Shown here: piece after piece, positions 5,296 through 11,739 of the stretch
Layout of the letters: the number at the start of each line of letters is the position of its first letter
Position numbering within the stretch: position 1 is the stretch's first letter
NCBI GenBank assembly: GCA_013813135.1
Contig: JACCSF010000035.1
Location: 1-11,739, forward strand
Origin: Thermoleophilaceae bacterium
GTDB lineage: Bacteria; Actinomycetota; Thermoleophilia; Solirubrobacterales; Thermoleophilaceae
Direction of reading: 5' to 3'
Length of the DNA stretch: 11,739 bases
The notes under the pieces: generated by a model
The model's input: the letters and a program-made list of their open reading frames with translations, nothing else
What the model was told of the DNA's origin: nothing
Database searches by the model: none
Position numbers and translations under genes: made by a program

Positions 5296-5985
5296 ATGAA
5301 TCGAGATCAAAAAGCAGCGGTCATCGAAGAGGTGGCCACGCAGATCCAGGAGTCGGAGGCGGTTTTCGCCGTCGACTACCGCGGGATCTCCGTGCCCCAG
5401 GCAGCCGACCTGCGCGTGAAGCTGAACGAGGCGGGCGCCCGCTTCAGGGTGGTCAAGAACACCCTGACGCAGCTGGCCGCCGACCGGGCCGGGGCTGAGT
5501 CGCTCAAGGAAGTGCTGGAGGGGCCCACGGCCTTCACGTTCGTGGCCGCCGACGGCGGCGACGTCGCGCTGGCGGCCAAGGCGCTTGCACAGTTCCGGCG
5601 CGAGACCGAGCTGCTCGAGTTCAAGGGCGGCGTGATGGGCGGCGAGGTCATCACCGCCGAGCAGATCACCGCCCTCTCGCGCCTGCCCGCGCGCGAGGTG
5701 CTCCACGCCCAGCTCGTGGCGATGGTCGCCTCGCCGATCACCGGGCTCGTCCGCGGCCTCAACGCCCTGATCGCCGGGCTGGCGATCCAGCTGCGCCAGA
5801 TCGCCGACGAGGGCCTGGTCGGGGGCGGCGAGGCCCCGGCTCCGGTCGAGGCCGATCAGGCCAAGGCGGGCGAGGCCGAGCAGGAGTCCGCGCCCACAGA
5901 AGACCCGGCGGCGGACGCCGCCGCGGCAGACCAAGAAACTGACGCGCCCTCCGAGGGTGACGACGACAAGGAACAGGAGGGCTGA
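5296..5985 (+). CDS. rplJ: 50S ribosomal protein L10 with acidic C-terminal tail
   Basis: The protein has 229 residues. Residues 1-175 are the usual L10: MNRDQKAAVIEEV, VFAVDYRGISVPQAADLR, RVVKNTL, EGPTAFTF, then the helix region that binds L7/L12 dimers (NALIAGLAIQLRQIADE). L10 anchors the stalk to 23S rRNA beside L11. The family is commonly 165-180 residues; here about 54 extra residues (176-229) are Ala-, Glu- and Asp-rich with roughly 18 acidic and 2 basic residues. I chose ATG 5296, preceded by AAGGG at 5286-5290. An in-frame TTG at 5278 would lie inside the attenuator tail and is unlikely. rplL starts 2 bases after the stop. Confidence 0.97.
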   Translation: MNRDQKAAVIEEVATQIQESEAVFAVDYRGISVPQAADLRVKLNEAGARFRVVKNTLTQLAADRAGAESLKEVLEGPTAFTFVAADGGDVALAAKALAQFRRETELLEFKGGVMGGEVITAEQITALSRLPAREVLHAQLVAMVASPITGLVRGLNALIAGLAIQLRQIADEGLVGGGEAPAPVEADQAKAGEAEQESAPTEDPAADAAAADQETDAPSEGDDDKEQEG

Positions 5986-5987
5986 CG

Positions 5988-6365
5988 ATGGCTACTGCCA
6001 CAGAGCTCATCGAAGAGATCAAGAAGATGTCCGTGCTGGAGCTGTCCGAGCTGATCAAGGCGCTCGAGGAGGAGTTCGGCGTGTCCGCGACCGCTGTCGC
6101 CGCCGCTCCCGCCGCGCCCGCCGGGGGCGAAGCCGATGTCGCTGAGGAGGAGTCCAGCACCGTCGACGTGGTGCTCACCGCCACGGGCGACAAGAAGATC
6201 CAGGTGATCAAGGTCGTGCGCGCCGCCACCGGCCTTGGCCTCAAGGAGGCCAAGGCGCTCGTGGACGAAGCCCCCAAGCCGATCAAGGAGGGCATCGACC
6301 GCGACGAGGGCGAGAAGCTCAAGGGCGAGCTCGAGGAGGCCGGCGGCAGCGTCGAGCTGAAGTAG
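5988..6365 (+). CDS. rplL: 50S ribosomal protein L7/L12
   Basis: The 125-residue protein has the N-terminal dimerisation helices (IEEIKKMSVLELSELIKALE), an Ala/Pro/Gly hinge (about 38-50) and the C-terminal domain that recruits translation factors (VIKVVRAATGLGLKEAKALV, then GSVELK at the end). It is the multi-copy stalk protein. The ribosome binding site AGGAGG (5975-5980) lies within the end of rplJ, 7 bases before the ATG, and is the strongest in the cluster. This agrees with the need for several copies per L10. Confidence 0.98.
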   Translation: MATATELIEEIKKMSVLELSELIKALEEEFGVSATAVAAAPAAPAGGEADVAEEESSTVDVVLTATGDKKIQVIKVVRAATGLGLKEAKALVDEAPKPIKEGIDRDEGEKLKGELEEAGGSVELK

Positions 6366-6388
6366 CCCTCCGAAGCCGGAGCAAATCA

Positions 6389-6435
6389 GCGAAGGGCCGC
6401 CCAGCGCGGCCCTTCGCCGTTGAAGGCGGCCCTTC
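6389..6435 (+). terminator. tandem GC-rich hairpins after rplL
   Basis: GCGAAGGGCCGC (6389-6400) and GCGGCCCTTCGC (6406-6417) form a perfect 12-bp stem with a 5-base loop. A second hairpin, GAAGG-CGGC-CCTTC, follows at 6422-6435. The string GCGGCCCTTC occurs in both (6406-6415 and 6426-6435), so the first 5' arm could pair with either copy. No T-run follows, but the stem strength and position after the rplL stop favour a terminator or RNA-stabilising 3' end. Confidence 0.65.
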
Positions 6436-6473
6436 CCGTTTCCGGATCCGCGCGCGCGGGTAGCGAACCGGCG

Positions 6474-8180
6474 ATGGTGCTTCGCATCCTGATCGCCGCG
6501 GTCCTCGCGATCGTGCTCCTCGACCCGCAGGTGGCGCTCGCGCACGACGCGCCCGCCAAGCAGCCCACGGCGGTCGGGCGCGGCGGCGGGGCTGCCACTG
6601 TGGACGCGCTCGGCACCCGCGCGGCGATAGAGACCTTGCGCCATGGCGGCAACGCCGTCGACGCCGCCGTGGCCGCCGCCGGCGTGCTCGGCGTGGTCGA
6701 GCCCTACTCGTGCGGCATCGGCGGCGGCGGGTTCATGGTGATCCGCACGCGCACGGGCAAGGTCACGACGATCGATTCGCGCGAGCTGTCGCCCGCGGCC
6801 ATGCGGCCCGACTCCTTCTTCGACAGCGGCGCCGCGCTGGAGTTCGACGACGCCCGCTACAGCGGCCTGTCCGCGGGCGTGCCCGGCACGGTGGCGGGCT
6901 GGGACAAGGCCCTGCGTCGCTACGGCACCCGATCGCTGGGCCAGGTGCTGCAGCCCGGCATCCGCGCGGCGCGGCGCGGGTTCGTGGTCGACGAGACCTT
7001 CGTCTCGCAGACGGAGGACAACGTCCCGTGGTTCGACGACATCCCGTCGACGGCGAAGCTCTACCTCGATCCCGACGGCACCCCGCGCGACGAGGGCACG
7101 GTGCTGCGCAATCCCGACCTGGCGGCGACCTACGCCAGCATCGCCGGCCACGGCGCGAAGGCTTTCTACTCCGGCCCGATCGCAGCTGCGATCGCCGAGG
7201 CCGCCCGCCGGCCGCCGATAGGGCCCAACGCCGACCACGCCTGGCGATCCGGGCTCCTCACCGAAGCGGACCTTGCGGGCTACACCGCGCCGGAGCGTGC
7301 CCCCACCCACGTCCGCCACCGCGGCCTTGATGTGTGGAGCATGGGACCGCCGTCGAGCGGAGGCTCAACCGTCGGCGAGGCGCTCAACATCCTGGAGGGC
7401 TATCCGGACCTGTCCTCCGATCGCGCGCGCGCACTGCATCTCTTCCTCGAGGCCTCCCGCTTCTCGTTCGCCGATCGCAACGCGTACGTGGCCGATCCGG
7501 ATTTCTTCGACGTGCCGCTGGACTCCCTGCTGTCCGGGAGCTACGCGGCCGAGCGGCGCTCCCTGATCGACGAGACGCACGCCGCCGAGAGCCCGGTGAC
7601 GCCCGGCGAGCCGAACCGGTCCACCACTCATCTGGTCGTGGCCGACCGCCACGGCACCGTCGTGTCGTACACGTTCACGATCGAGTCGCTCGGCGGCAAC
7701 GGGATCGTCGTGCCGGGTCGCGGGTTCCTCATCAACAACGAGCTGACCGACTTCAACATCGACGCCACCGACCACCCGAACAGCGCCGACGGGCAGAAGC
7801 GCCCCCGCAGCTCGATGGCTCCGACGATCGTCACGCGCCAGGGCCGGCCGTTCCTGGCGCTCGGGTCGCCCGGCGGGGCGTCGATCATCACCACCGTCCT
7901 GCAGGTGCTCCTGGAGCGCCTCGATCTGGGCGCCACCCTGCCCGAGGCGATCGCTCGGCCGCGCGCGAGCCAGCGCAACGCGGTCACAACGGAGGCGGAG
8001 CCGGCCTTCATCCTCTCGCCCGAGGGCGCCGCCCTCGACACCCAGTTCGGCCAGGACTACAAGCTGGGCGCCGAGCTCGGTGCGGTGTCCGCGCTCGAGC
8101 ACCTGCGCGGGGGCCGCGTGCTCGCCGCCGCGGAGCCGGTGCGCCGGGGTGGCGGCAGCGCCGCGGTCGTGCAGCCCTAG
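6474..8180 (+). CDS. ggt: gamma-glutamyltransferase (secreted, Bacillus-type)
   Basis: The 568-residue protein belongs to the N-terminal nucleophile hydrolases. It cleaves the gamma-glutamyl bond of glutathione and related peptides and can transfer the glutamyl group. Residues 1-23 look like a signal peptide ending ALA before HDA, so export is expected. The large subunit has CGIGGGGFMVI and DSRELSPAAM with the binding Arg (103). Autoprocessing should occur before T384 in STTH, which becomes the nucleophile. The small subunit keeps NNELTDF (Asp426), SSM (446-448) and GSPGG (464-468). TIES replaces the TLNT of the Escherichia coli enzyme, and the stretch before RPRSSM is short, so the active-site lid loop is absent, as in Bacillus enzymes. 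ATG 6474 starts the signal peptide; the frame is open from 6420. No Shine-Dalgarno is seen; TAGCGA lies 7 bases upstream. Its location between rplL and rpoB is unusual. Confidence 0.95.
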   Translation: MVLRILIAAVLAIVLLDPQVALAHDAPAKQPTAVGRGGGAATVDALGTRAAIETLRHGGNAVDAAVAAAGVLGVVEPYSCGIGGGGFMVIRTRTGKVTTIDSRELSPAAMRPDSFFDSGAALEFDDARYSGLSAGVPGTVAGWDKALRRYGTRSLGQVLQPGIRAARRGFVVDETFVSQTEDNVPWFDDIPSTAKLYLDPDGTPRDEGTVLRNPDLAATYASIAGHGAKAFYSGPIAAAIAEAARRPPIGPNADHAWRSGLLTEADLAGYTAPERAPTHVRHRGLDVWSMGPPSSGGSTVGEALNILEGYPDLSSDRARALHLFLEASRFSFADRNAYVADPDFFDVPLDSLLSGSYAAERRSLIDETHAAESPVTPGEPNRSTTHLVVADRHGTVVSYTFTIESLGGNGIVVPGRGFLINNELTDFNIDATDHPNSADGQKRPRSSMAPTIVTRQGRPFLALGSPGGASIITTVLQVLLERLDLGATLPEAIARPRASQRNAVTTEAEPAFILSPEGAALDTQFGQDYKLGAELGAVSALEHLRGGRVLAAAEPVRRGGGSAAVVQP

Positions 8181-8191
8181 AGTTCCGCGGC

Positions 8192-8326
8192 GTGCGGCCG
8201 CGCCTCGACCCCGCAGTCATCCACGTGTCCGAGTGGGCGCGCTCGAACGCGTTCTACCGCGACGTGCTGGGCGCCGAGGTCCGCGACCCCGACGGCAGCC
8301 TGCTGGAGCTGATCTCGTACCGATGA
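8192..8326 (+). pseudogene. glyoxalase/VOC-family gene with central in-frame deletion
   Basis: The 44-codon frame starts at GTG and encodes RPRLDPAVIHVSEWARSNAF then YRDVLGAEV, the first strand and helix of a vicinal oxygen chelate domain. It passes directly into RDPDGSLLELISYR, the last strand of the same domain. The 70-80 residues normally between these two segments are missing, with the frame kept. Both ends match one family so well that a deletion in one gene is the simplest explanation. The product cannot form a metal site or a full barrel. TAGAGT (8178-8183, overlapping the ggt stop) lies 8 bases before the GTG. The TGA overlaps the next gene's ATG (ATGA), so translation of this remnant may still couple to it. 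Confidence 0.7.
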
Positions 8327-8925
8327 GGCGCTCGCTCGCTCTCGGCTGTCTCGCCGCGATCGCGGCGGCCGACTTCACGATGCACCGCCGGCGACCGCGC
8401 TGGATCCTGATCGGCCTGTTCGACCACCCGGCGCACCTCGCGACGGCCGGCCTTCTGGTGCTCAACGCCCCGCCGCGCCCGAGGCGCTGGACGATCGCGT
8501 TCCTCGTCGGCGCGCTGCTGCCCGACCTGGATCACCTGCCGCTCGCGCTGCGGCCAGAGCACCCCTCTCCAGACGACCCGCGGCCGGTCAGCCACTGCCT
8601 GCTCGCGGTGGCGCCCGTCGCGGCTCTGGCCGGCGTCACCCAGAGCGAGCGGCTCCACGGGCTGGCGGGCGGCATGGCCGCTCACTTCCTGCGCGACCTG
8701 GGCGTGGGCACCGGCGTGCCGTTGCTGTGGCCTGCGAGCGCGCGGTCGCTGCGTGTCCCCTATGCGGTGTACGTGGCCGGCTGCATGCTGCTGGCCGGAC
8801 GCGCTTTCTTGGGAGGACTGCGTCTACCGCTTGGCGGACGCGAGCTCGATAACGCTCCGCGTCAGCTCGGCTCCGGTTTACGACTCGAACGGCGCCAGCG
8901 TGGCCGCGGTCGCCGTGGGACGTGA
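8323..8925 (+). CDS. DUF457/YdjM-like membrane protein (putative metal-dependent hydrolase)
   Basis: The predicted protein has 200 residues with several hydrophobic segments (about 1-16, 38-48, 57-67, 92-104, 147-165). It contains the spaced His/Asp pattern of the membrane-bound YdjM/DUF457 family: FDHPAHLATAG (33-43), LLPDLDHLPLAL (65-76), RPVSH (87-91) and GMAAHFLRDL (117-126). The family is called metal-dependent hydrolase from this pattern; no substrate is established. ATG 8323 overlaps the stop of the VOC remnant. The last 35 or so residues are Arg-, Gly- and Leu-rich, and the same DNA reads as a PAS fragment in another frame, so the natural C-terminus may have been altered. Confidence 0.7.
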   Translation: MRRSLALGCLAAIAAADFTMHRRRPRWILIGLFDHPAHLATAGLLVLNAPPRPRRWTIAFLVGALLPDLDHLPLALRPEHPSPDDPRPVSHCLLAVAPVAALAGVTQSERLHGLAGGMAAHFLRDLGVGTGVPLLWPASARSLRVPYAVYVAGCMLLAGRAFLGGLRLPLGGRELDNAPRQLGSGLRLERRQRGRGRRGT

Positions 8926-8977
8926 CATCACCGAGCAGGACCGCTTCGATTCCGCTAGCCTTGACAGCGGCCTATAG
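8831..8977 (+). pseudogene. C-terminal fragment of a PAS sensory domain
   Basis: In a frame different from the upstream membrane protein, the DNA reads LADASSITLRVSSAPVYD, then SNGASVAAVAVGRDITEQDR, ending at TAG 8975-8977. The segment TLRVSSAPVYDSNG to VGRDITEQ is the standard end of PAS/PAC domains, in which a beta hairpin leads to the DIT(E) triplet before the signalling helix. No start, N-terminal half or output domain is present, and it overlaps the end of the preceding gene by about 95 bases. I read it as the scrap of a lost sensor protein. A chance resemblance is unlikely but not excluded. Confidence 0.5.
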
Positions 8978-9176
8978 CCGTAGCCGTCCCTACTGAGCCG
9001 CGCCGGCACATACTCCTGGGGCCTCGGGACGGGGTCCGTGATGGCCACGCACGCCCGCGAAGGCGGGTTGGCAACCTCCCCTTCCGGGGGAGGATCTCTC
9101 TCTGCTATTCTGGTGGGTCGCGCTTTGCGCCCTGCCCGCCGTACCTCTCATCTAGTATCCGAAGGAGTCCGCCGCT
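8978..9176 (+). promoter_or_regulatory. rpoB upstream region: candidate promoter and leader hairpins
   Basis: This 199-base gap holds CCCGC-GAAG-GCGGG (9054-9067) and CCTCCCC-TTCCG-GGGGAGG (9075-9093). The latter is followed by ATCTCTCTCTGC, a pyrimidine-rich tail that could act as a weak terminator for upstream transcripts. TATTCT (9106-9111) is a -10-like hexamer with no clear -35 and would give a leader of about 60 bases. Since rplL is 2.8 kb away behind hairpins, rpoB probably needs its own promoter here. Confidence 0.45.
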
Positions 9177-11739
9177 TTGGCACGCGTTGACGCTGCTCGC
9201 ACACGTCGCTCGTTCTCACGCCTTGGGAACGCCCTCGAAGTTCCAAATCTGATTGACATCCAGCGGCGCTCGTTCGAGTGGCTGGTGGACACCGACAAGG
9301 GTGGTCTCCGGGAGACCATCGACGACGTCTCGCCGATCGAGGACTACACCGGCAACCTCGCCGTCGTCTTCGAGGAGATCACCTTCGACGAGCCGGTGGG
9401 CACCATCGCCGAGTGTCGCGAGAAGGACCTCACCTACGCGCGCCCGCTGACCGTCAAGGTCGCGTTCCAGAACCGGGAGACCGGCGAGATCCGCGAGCAG
9501 TCCGTCTTCATGGGCGACTTCCCGTGGATGACCGACTGGGGCACGTTCATCATCAACGGCACCGAGCGCGTGGTCGTCACGCAGCTCGTCCGCAGTCCCG
9601 GCGCCTACGTGATGGAGCCGAAGGACCGCGAGAAGCAGGTCTTCATCGCGAACCTGATGCCGGCTCGTGGCTCGTGGCTCGAGCTCGAGATCGACAAGAA
9701 GGGCAAGGTCTTCGTCCGCATCGACCGCAAGCGCAAGCTGCCGGTCTCGGTGCTGCTGCGGGCCATGGGCGGCACGCTGCGCGAGGGCGGCCACGTGCCC
9801 GAGGGCTGGACCGGCACCGACGAGGAGATCCTCAAGCTCTTCGGCGCCTCCCACTACATCGGGCTCACCGTCGACGCCGACGCCGAGGCCACCCGCAGCG
9901 AGGAGGGGGCGCTCATCGAGCTGTTCAAGAAGCAGCGTCCGGGCGAGCCGCCGTCGGTTGACAACGCCCGCAACCTGCTCAACCAGCTGTTCTTCGACCC
10001 CAAGCGTTATGACTTGACTCGTGTCGGCCGCTACAAGCTCAACTCGCGCCTGGGCCTCGACATCGACCTCGACACGCGGACGCTGACCCACGAGGACATC
10101 ATCGCGCTCGTCAAGGAGCTGGTGAACCTGCCCAAGCTGCTCGGCCTGCCCGAGGAGCCCGAGGCCGAGGTCAAGGACTACGCGGCCGAGGCCATCGCCA
10201 TGCCGCGCGAGCCCATCGAGGACCACCTCGACGAGTACGAGCACTTCGGCAACCGGCGGCTGCGGACGGTCGGCGAGCTCATCCAGGAGGCGTTCCGGGT
10301 CGGTCTCTACCGCATGGAGCGCGTCGTCCGCGAACGGCTCACGACCGAGGACGCCGACACGATCACCCCGCAGACGATCGTCAACATCCGGCCGGTCGTC
10401 GCGGCCCAGAAGGAGTTCTTCGGCTCCTCCCAGCTCTCGCAGTTCATGGACCAGACCAACTCGCTGGCGGGGCTGACCCACCGGCGCCGCCTGTCGGCGC
10501 TCGGCGCGGGCGGTCTCACGCGCGAGCGTGCGCCCATCGAGGTCCGAGACGTCCACCCGACCCACTACGGGCGCATGTGCCCGATCGAGACGCCCGAGGG
10601 CCCGAACATCGGCCTCATCGGCTCGCTGTCCTCCTTCGCGCAGGTCTCCGAGCACGGCTTTGTCACGACGCCCTATCGGGTCGTCAGGGACGGGGTGGTC
10701 GGCGAGGAGATCGTCCACCTCGACGCAAACCAGGAGGAGGACCTGGTCATCGCGCAGGCGAACACGCCGCTCGACGAGGCGTCGGGCAAGCTCAAGGGCC
10801 CCGAGATCCTCTGCCGTACCCAGGCCGGCCACTACGTGACCGCCGCGCCCACCGAAGTCGATCTCATGGACGTCTCACCCGACCAGATCTGGTCGGTGGC
10901 GACGGCGATGATCCCGTTCCTCGAGCACGACGACGCCAACCGGGCGCTCATGGGCTCGAACATGCAGCGCCAGGCGGTGCCTCTGCTCGAGGCCGACGCG
11001 CCGCTGGTGGGGACCGGCATGGAGCGCCGGGCGGCGCTCGACACGGGCGACGTGGTGCTCGCCGATGAGAGCGGGACGGTCACCTACGTCGACGCCGAGG
11101 CGATCGTGGTGGAGCCTTCTCCCGGAGGGGGCAAGAAGGTCGAGCACGAGCTCCAGAAGTACATGCGGTCAAACCAGGGCACGATCATCCACCAGAAGCC
11201 GCGCGTGAGCGTGGGCCAGGAGGTCTCCGAGGGCGAAGTCCTGGCCGACGGCGCCTCGACGAGCAAGGGCGAGATGGCCCTGGGCAAGAACCTGCTCGTC
11301 GCCTTCATGTCCTGGGAGGGCTACAACTTCGAGGACGCGATCATCCTCTCCAAGCGCTTGGTCAAGGACGACGAGCTCACCTCGATCCACATCGAGGAGT
11401 ACGAGATCGACGCTCGCACGACGAAGCTCGGCGACGAGGAGATCACGCGCGACATCCCCAACCGCTCGGAGGAGTCGCTGCGCAATCTCGACGACCGAGG
11501 CATCGTTCGCATCGGCGCCGAGGTCGGCTCGGGCGACCTGCTCGTCGGCAAGGTCACGCCCAAGGGCGAGACCGAGCTGACGGCCGAGGAGAAGCTCATC
11601 CGCGCGATCTTAAAGGAGAAGGCGCGCGAGGTGCGCGACACCTCGCTGAAGGTGCCCCACGGCGAGGGCGGCGTCGTCATCGACGTCATGACCTTCTCCC
11701 GCGACCAGGGCGACGACCTGCCGCCGGGCGTCAACCACC
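9177..11739 (+). CDS. rpoB: DNA-directed RNA polymerase subunit beta (partial, N-terminal 854 residues)
   Basis: The frame is open from TTG 9177 to the window edge. AAGGAG (9162-9167) stands 9 bases before the TTG, and the translation begins with the usual actinobacterial pattern (RRSFSRLGN, VPNLIDIQRRSFEWL). In order come the protrusion and lobe (GTFIINGTERVVVTQLVRSP; RKLPVSVLLRAMGG), the rifampicin pocket (416-442), GLTRERAPIEVRDVHPTHYG, TPEGPNIGLIGSLSSFA (from 472) and EGYNFEDAIILS. The beta subunit forms the catalytic pincer with beta'. The three positions most often mutated in resistance are wild type: D425, H435 and S440 (Escherichia coli D516, H526, S531). The window stops before the C-terminal clamp region; rpoC is expected beyond. 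Confidence 0.98.
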   Translation, partial: MARVDAARTRRSFSRLGNALEVPNLIDIQRRSFEWLVDTDKGGLRETIDDVSPIEDYTGNLAVVFEEITFDEPVGTIAECREKDLTYARPLTVKVAFQNRETGEIREQSVFMGDFPWMTDWGTFIINGTERVVVTQLVRSPGAYVMEPKDREKQVFIANLMPARGSWLELEIDKKGKVFVRIDRKRKLPVSVLLRAMGGTLREGGHVPEGWTGTDEEILKLFGASHYIGLTVDADAEATRSEEGALIELFKKQRPGEPPSVDNARNLLNQLFFDPKRYDLTRVGRYKLNSRLGLDIDLDTRTLTHEDIIALVKELVNLPKLLGLPEEPEAEVKDYAAEAIAMPREPIEDHLDEYEHFGNRRLRTVGELIQEAFRVGLYRMERVVRERLTTEDADTITPQTIVNIRPVVAAQKEFFGSSQLSQFMDQTNSLAGLTHRRRLSALGAGGLTRERAPIEVRDVHPTHYGRMCPIETPEGPNIGLIGSLSSFAQVSEHGFVTTPYRVVRDGVVGEEIVHLDANQEEDLVIAQANTPLDEASGKLKGPEILCRTQAGHYVTAAPTEVDLMDVSPDQIWSVATAMIPFLEHDDANRALMGSNMQRQAVPLLEADAPLVGTGMERRAALDTGDVVLADESGTVTYVDAEAIVVEPSPGGGKKVEHELQKYMRSNQGTIIHQKPRVSVGQEVSEGEVLADGASTSKGEMALGKNLLVAFMSWEGYNFEDAIILSKRLVKDDELTSIHIEEYEIDARTTKLGDEEITRDIPNRSEESLRNLDDRGIVRIGAEVGSGDLLVGKVTPKGETELTAEEKLIRAILKEKAREVRDTSLKVPHGEGGVVIDVMTFSRDQGDDLPPGVNH

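Noticed and set aside
5856..7319. Minus-strand ORF of 487 residues
   Set aside because: It spans the ends of rplJ, all of rplL and half of ggt antisense; its composition (Gly, Arg, Ala, His, Asp) is a GC-rich shadow.
7334..8191. Plus-strand frame upstream of the VOC remnant
   Set aside because: It is an out-of-frame reading of ggt; only the part after GTG 8192 resembles a real protein family.
9216..10832. Minus-strand ORF of 538 residues
   Set aside because: It is entirely antisense to rpoB, rich in Leu, Val, Asp and Arg as expected from the complement of biased codons, and has no recognisable domain.
1..11739. CRISPR arrays, insertion sequences, rRNA genes and intact tRNA genes
   Set aside because: I saw no regularly spaced repeats, transposase motifs, rRNA landmarks or complete tRNA fold; only the tRNA-Thr half at 361-409 was found.

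Overview
The window is high-GC DNA with strongly GC-biased third codon positions. It carries the conserved rpmG-secE-nusG-rplK-rplA and rplJ-rplL clusters plus the 5' three quarters of rpoB. NusG is short, with no N-terminal extension. SecE has a long acidic N-terminal extension, and RpoB is actinobacterial in its rifampicin region. Together with the codon bias this fits a deep-branching actinobacterium, most likely class Thermoleophilia (Solirubrobacterales or relatives). The class assignment is inference.

Layout. Positions 1-430 hold no convincing intact gene. There is a possible C-terminal tail of a gene entering from the left, then non-coding or decayed DNA, then the 3' half of a threonine tRNA (anticodon GGT) with no matching 5' half. 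Next come a 64-residue acidic protein on the minus strand and, divergent from it, a YbcJ-type S4 RNA-binding protein with no ATG, GTG or TTG start. An ORF of uncertain reality follows at about 951-1472. Then come two minus-strand accessory genes, a TetR/AcrR-family repressor and a SnoaL/NTF2-like protein.

From 2654 the plus strand is core translation, secretion and transcription machinery: rpmG, secE and nusG tightly packed, then rplK and rplA overlapping by one base. A 169-base leader of the L10-autoregulation type precedes rplJ and rplL, and strong GC-rich hairpins follow rplL. Between rplL and rpoB sit about 2.8 kb of unrelated material: a secreted gamma-glutamyltransferase of the Bacillus type, a glyoxalase/VOC gene that has lost its middle in frame, a DUF457/YdjM-like membrane protein, and a short out-of-frame remnant of a PAS domain. 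rpoB then starts at TTG behind a good Shine-Dalgarno sequence and runs off the right edge.

How the parts work together. The core genes make ribosomal stalk and L1/L11 proteins, the translocon subunit SecE, elongation factor NusG and the RNA polymerase beta subunit. The L10 leader probably ties stalk synthesis to free L10 (or the L10-L12 complex). The accessory genes do not form an obvious pathway. I do not see a new multi-gene system here. The most rewarding signals are decay and start-site oddities: the tRNA fragment, the deleted VOC gene, the PAS scrap, the S4 gene without a normal start, and several accessory genes with a -10-like hexamer 7-8 bases before the start codon, which suggests leaderless mRNAs.
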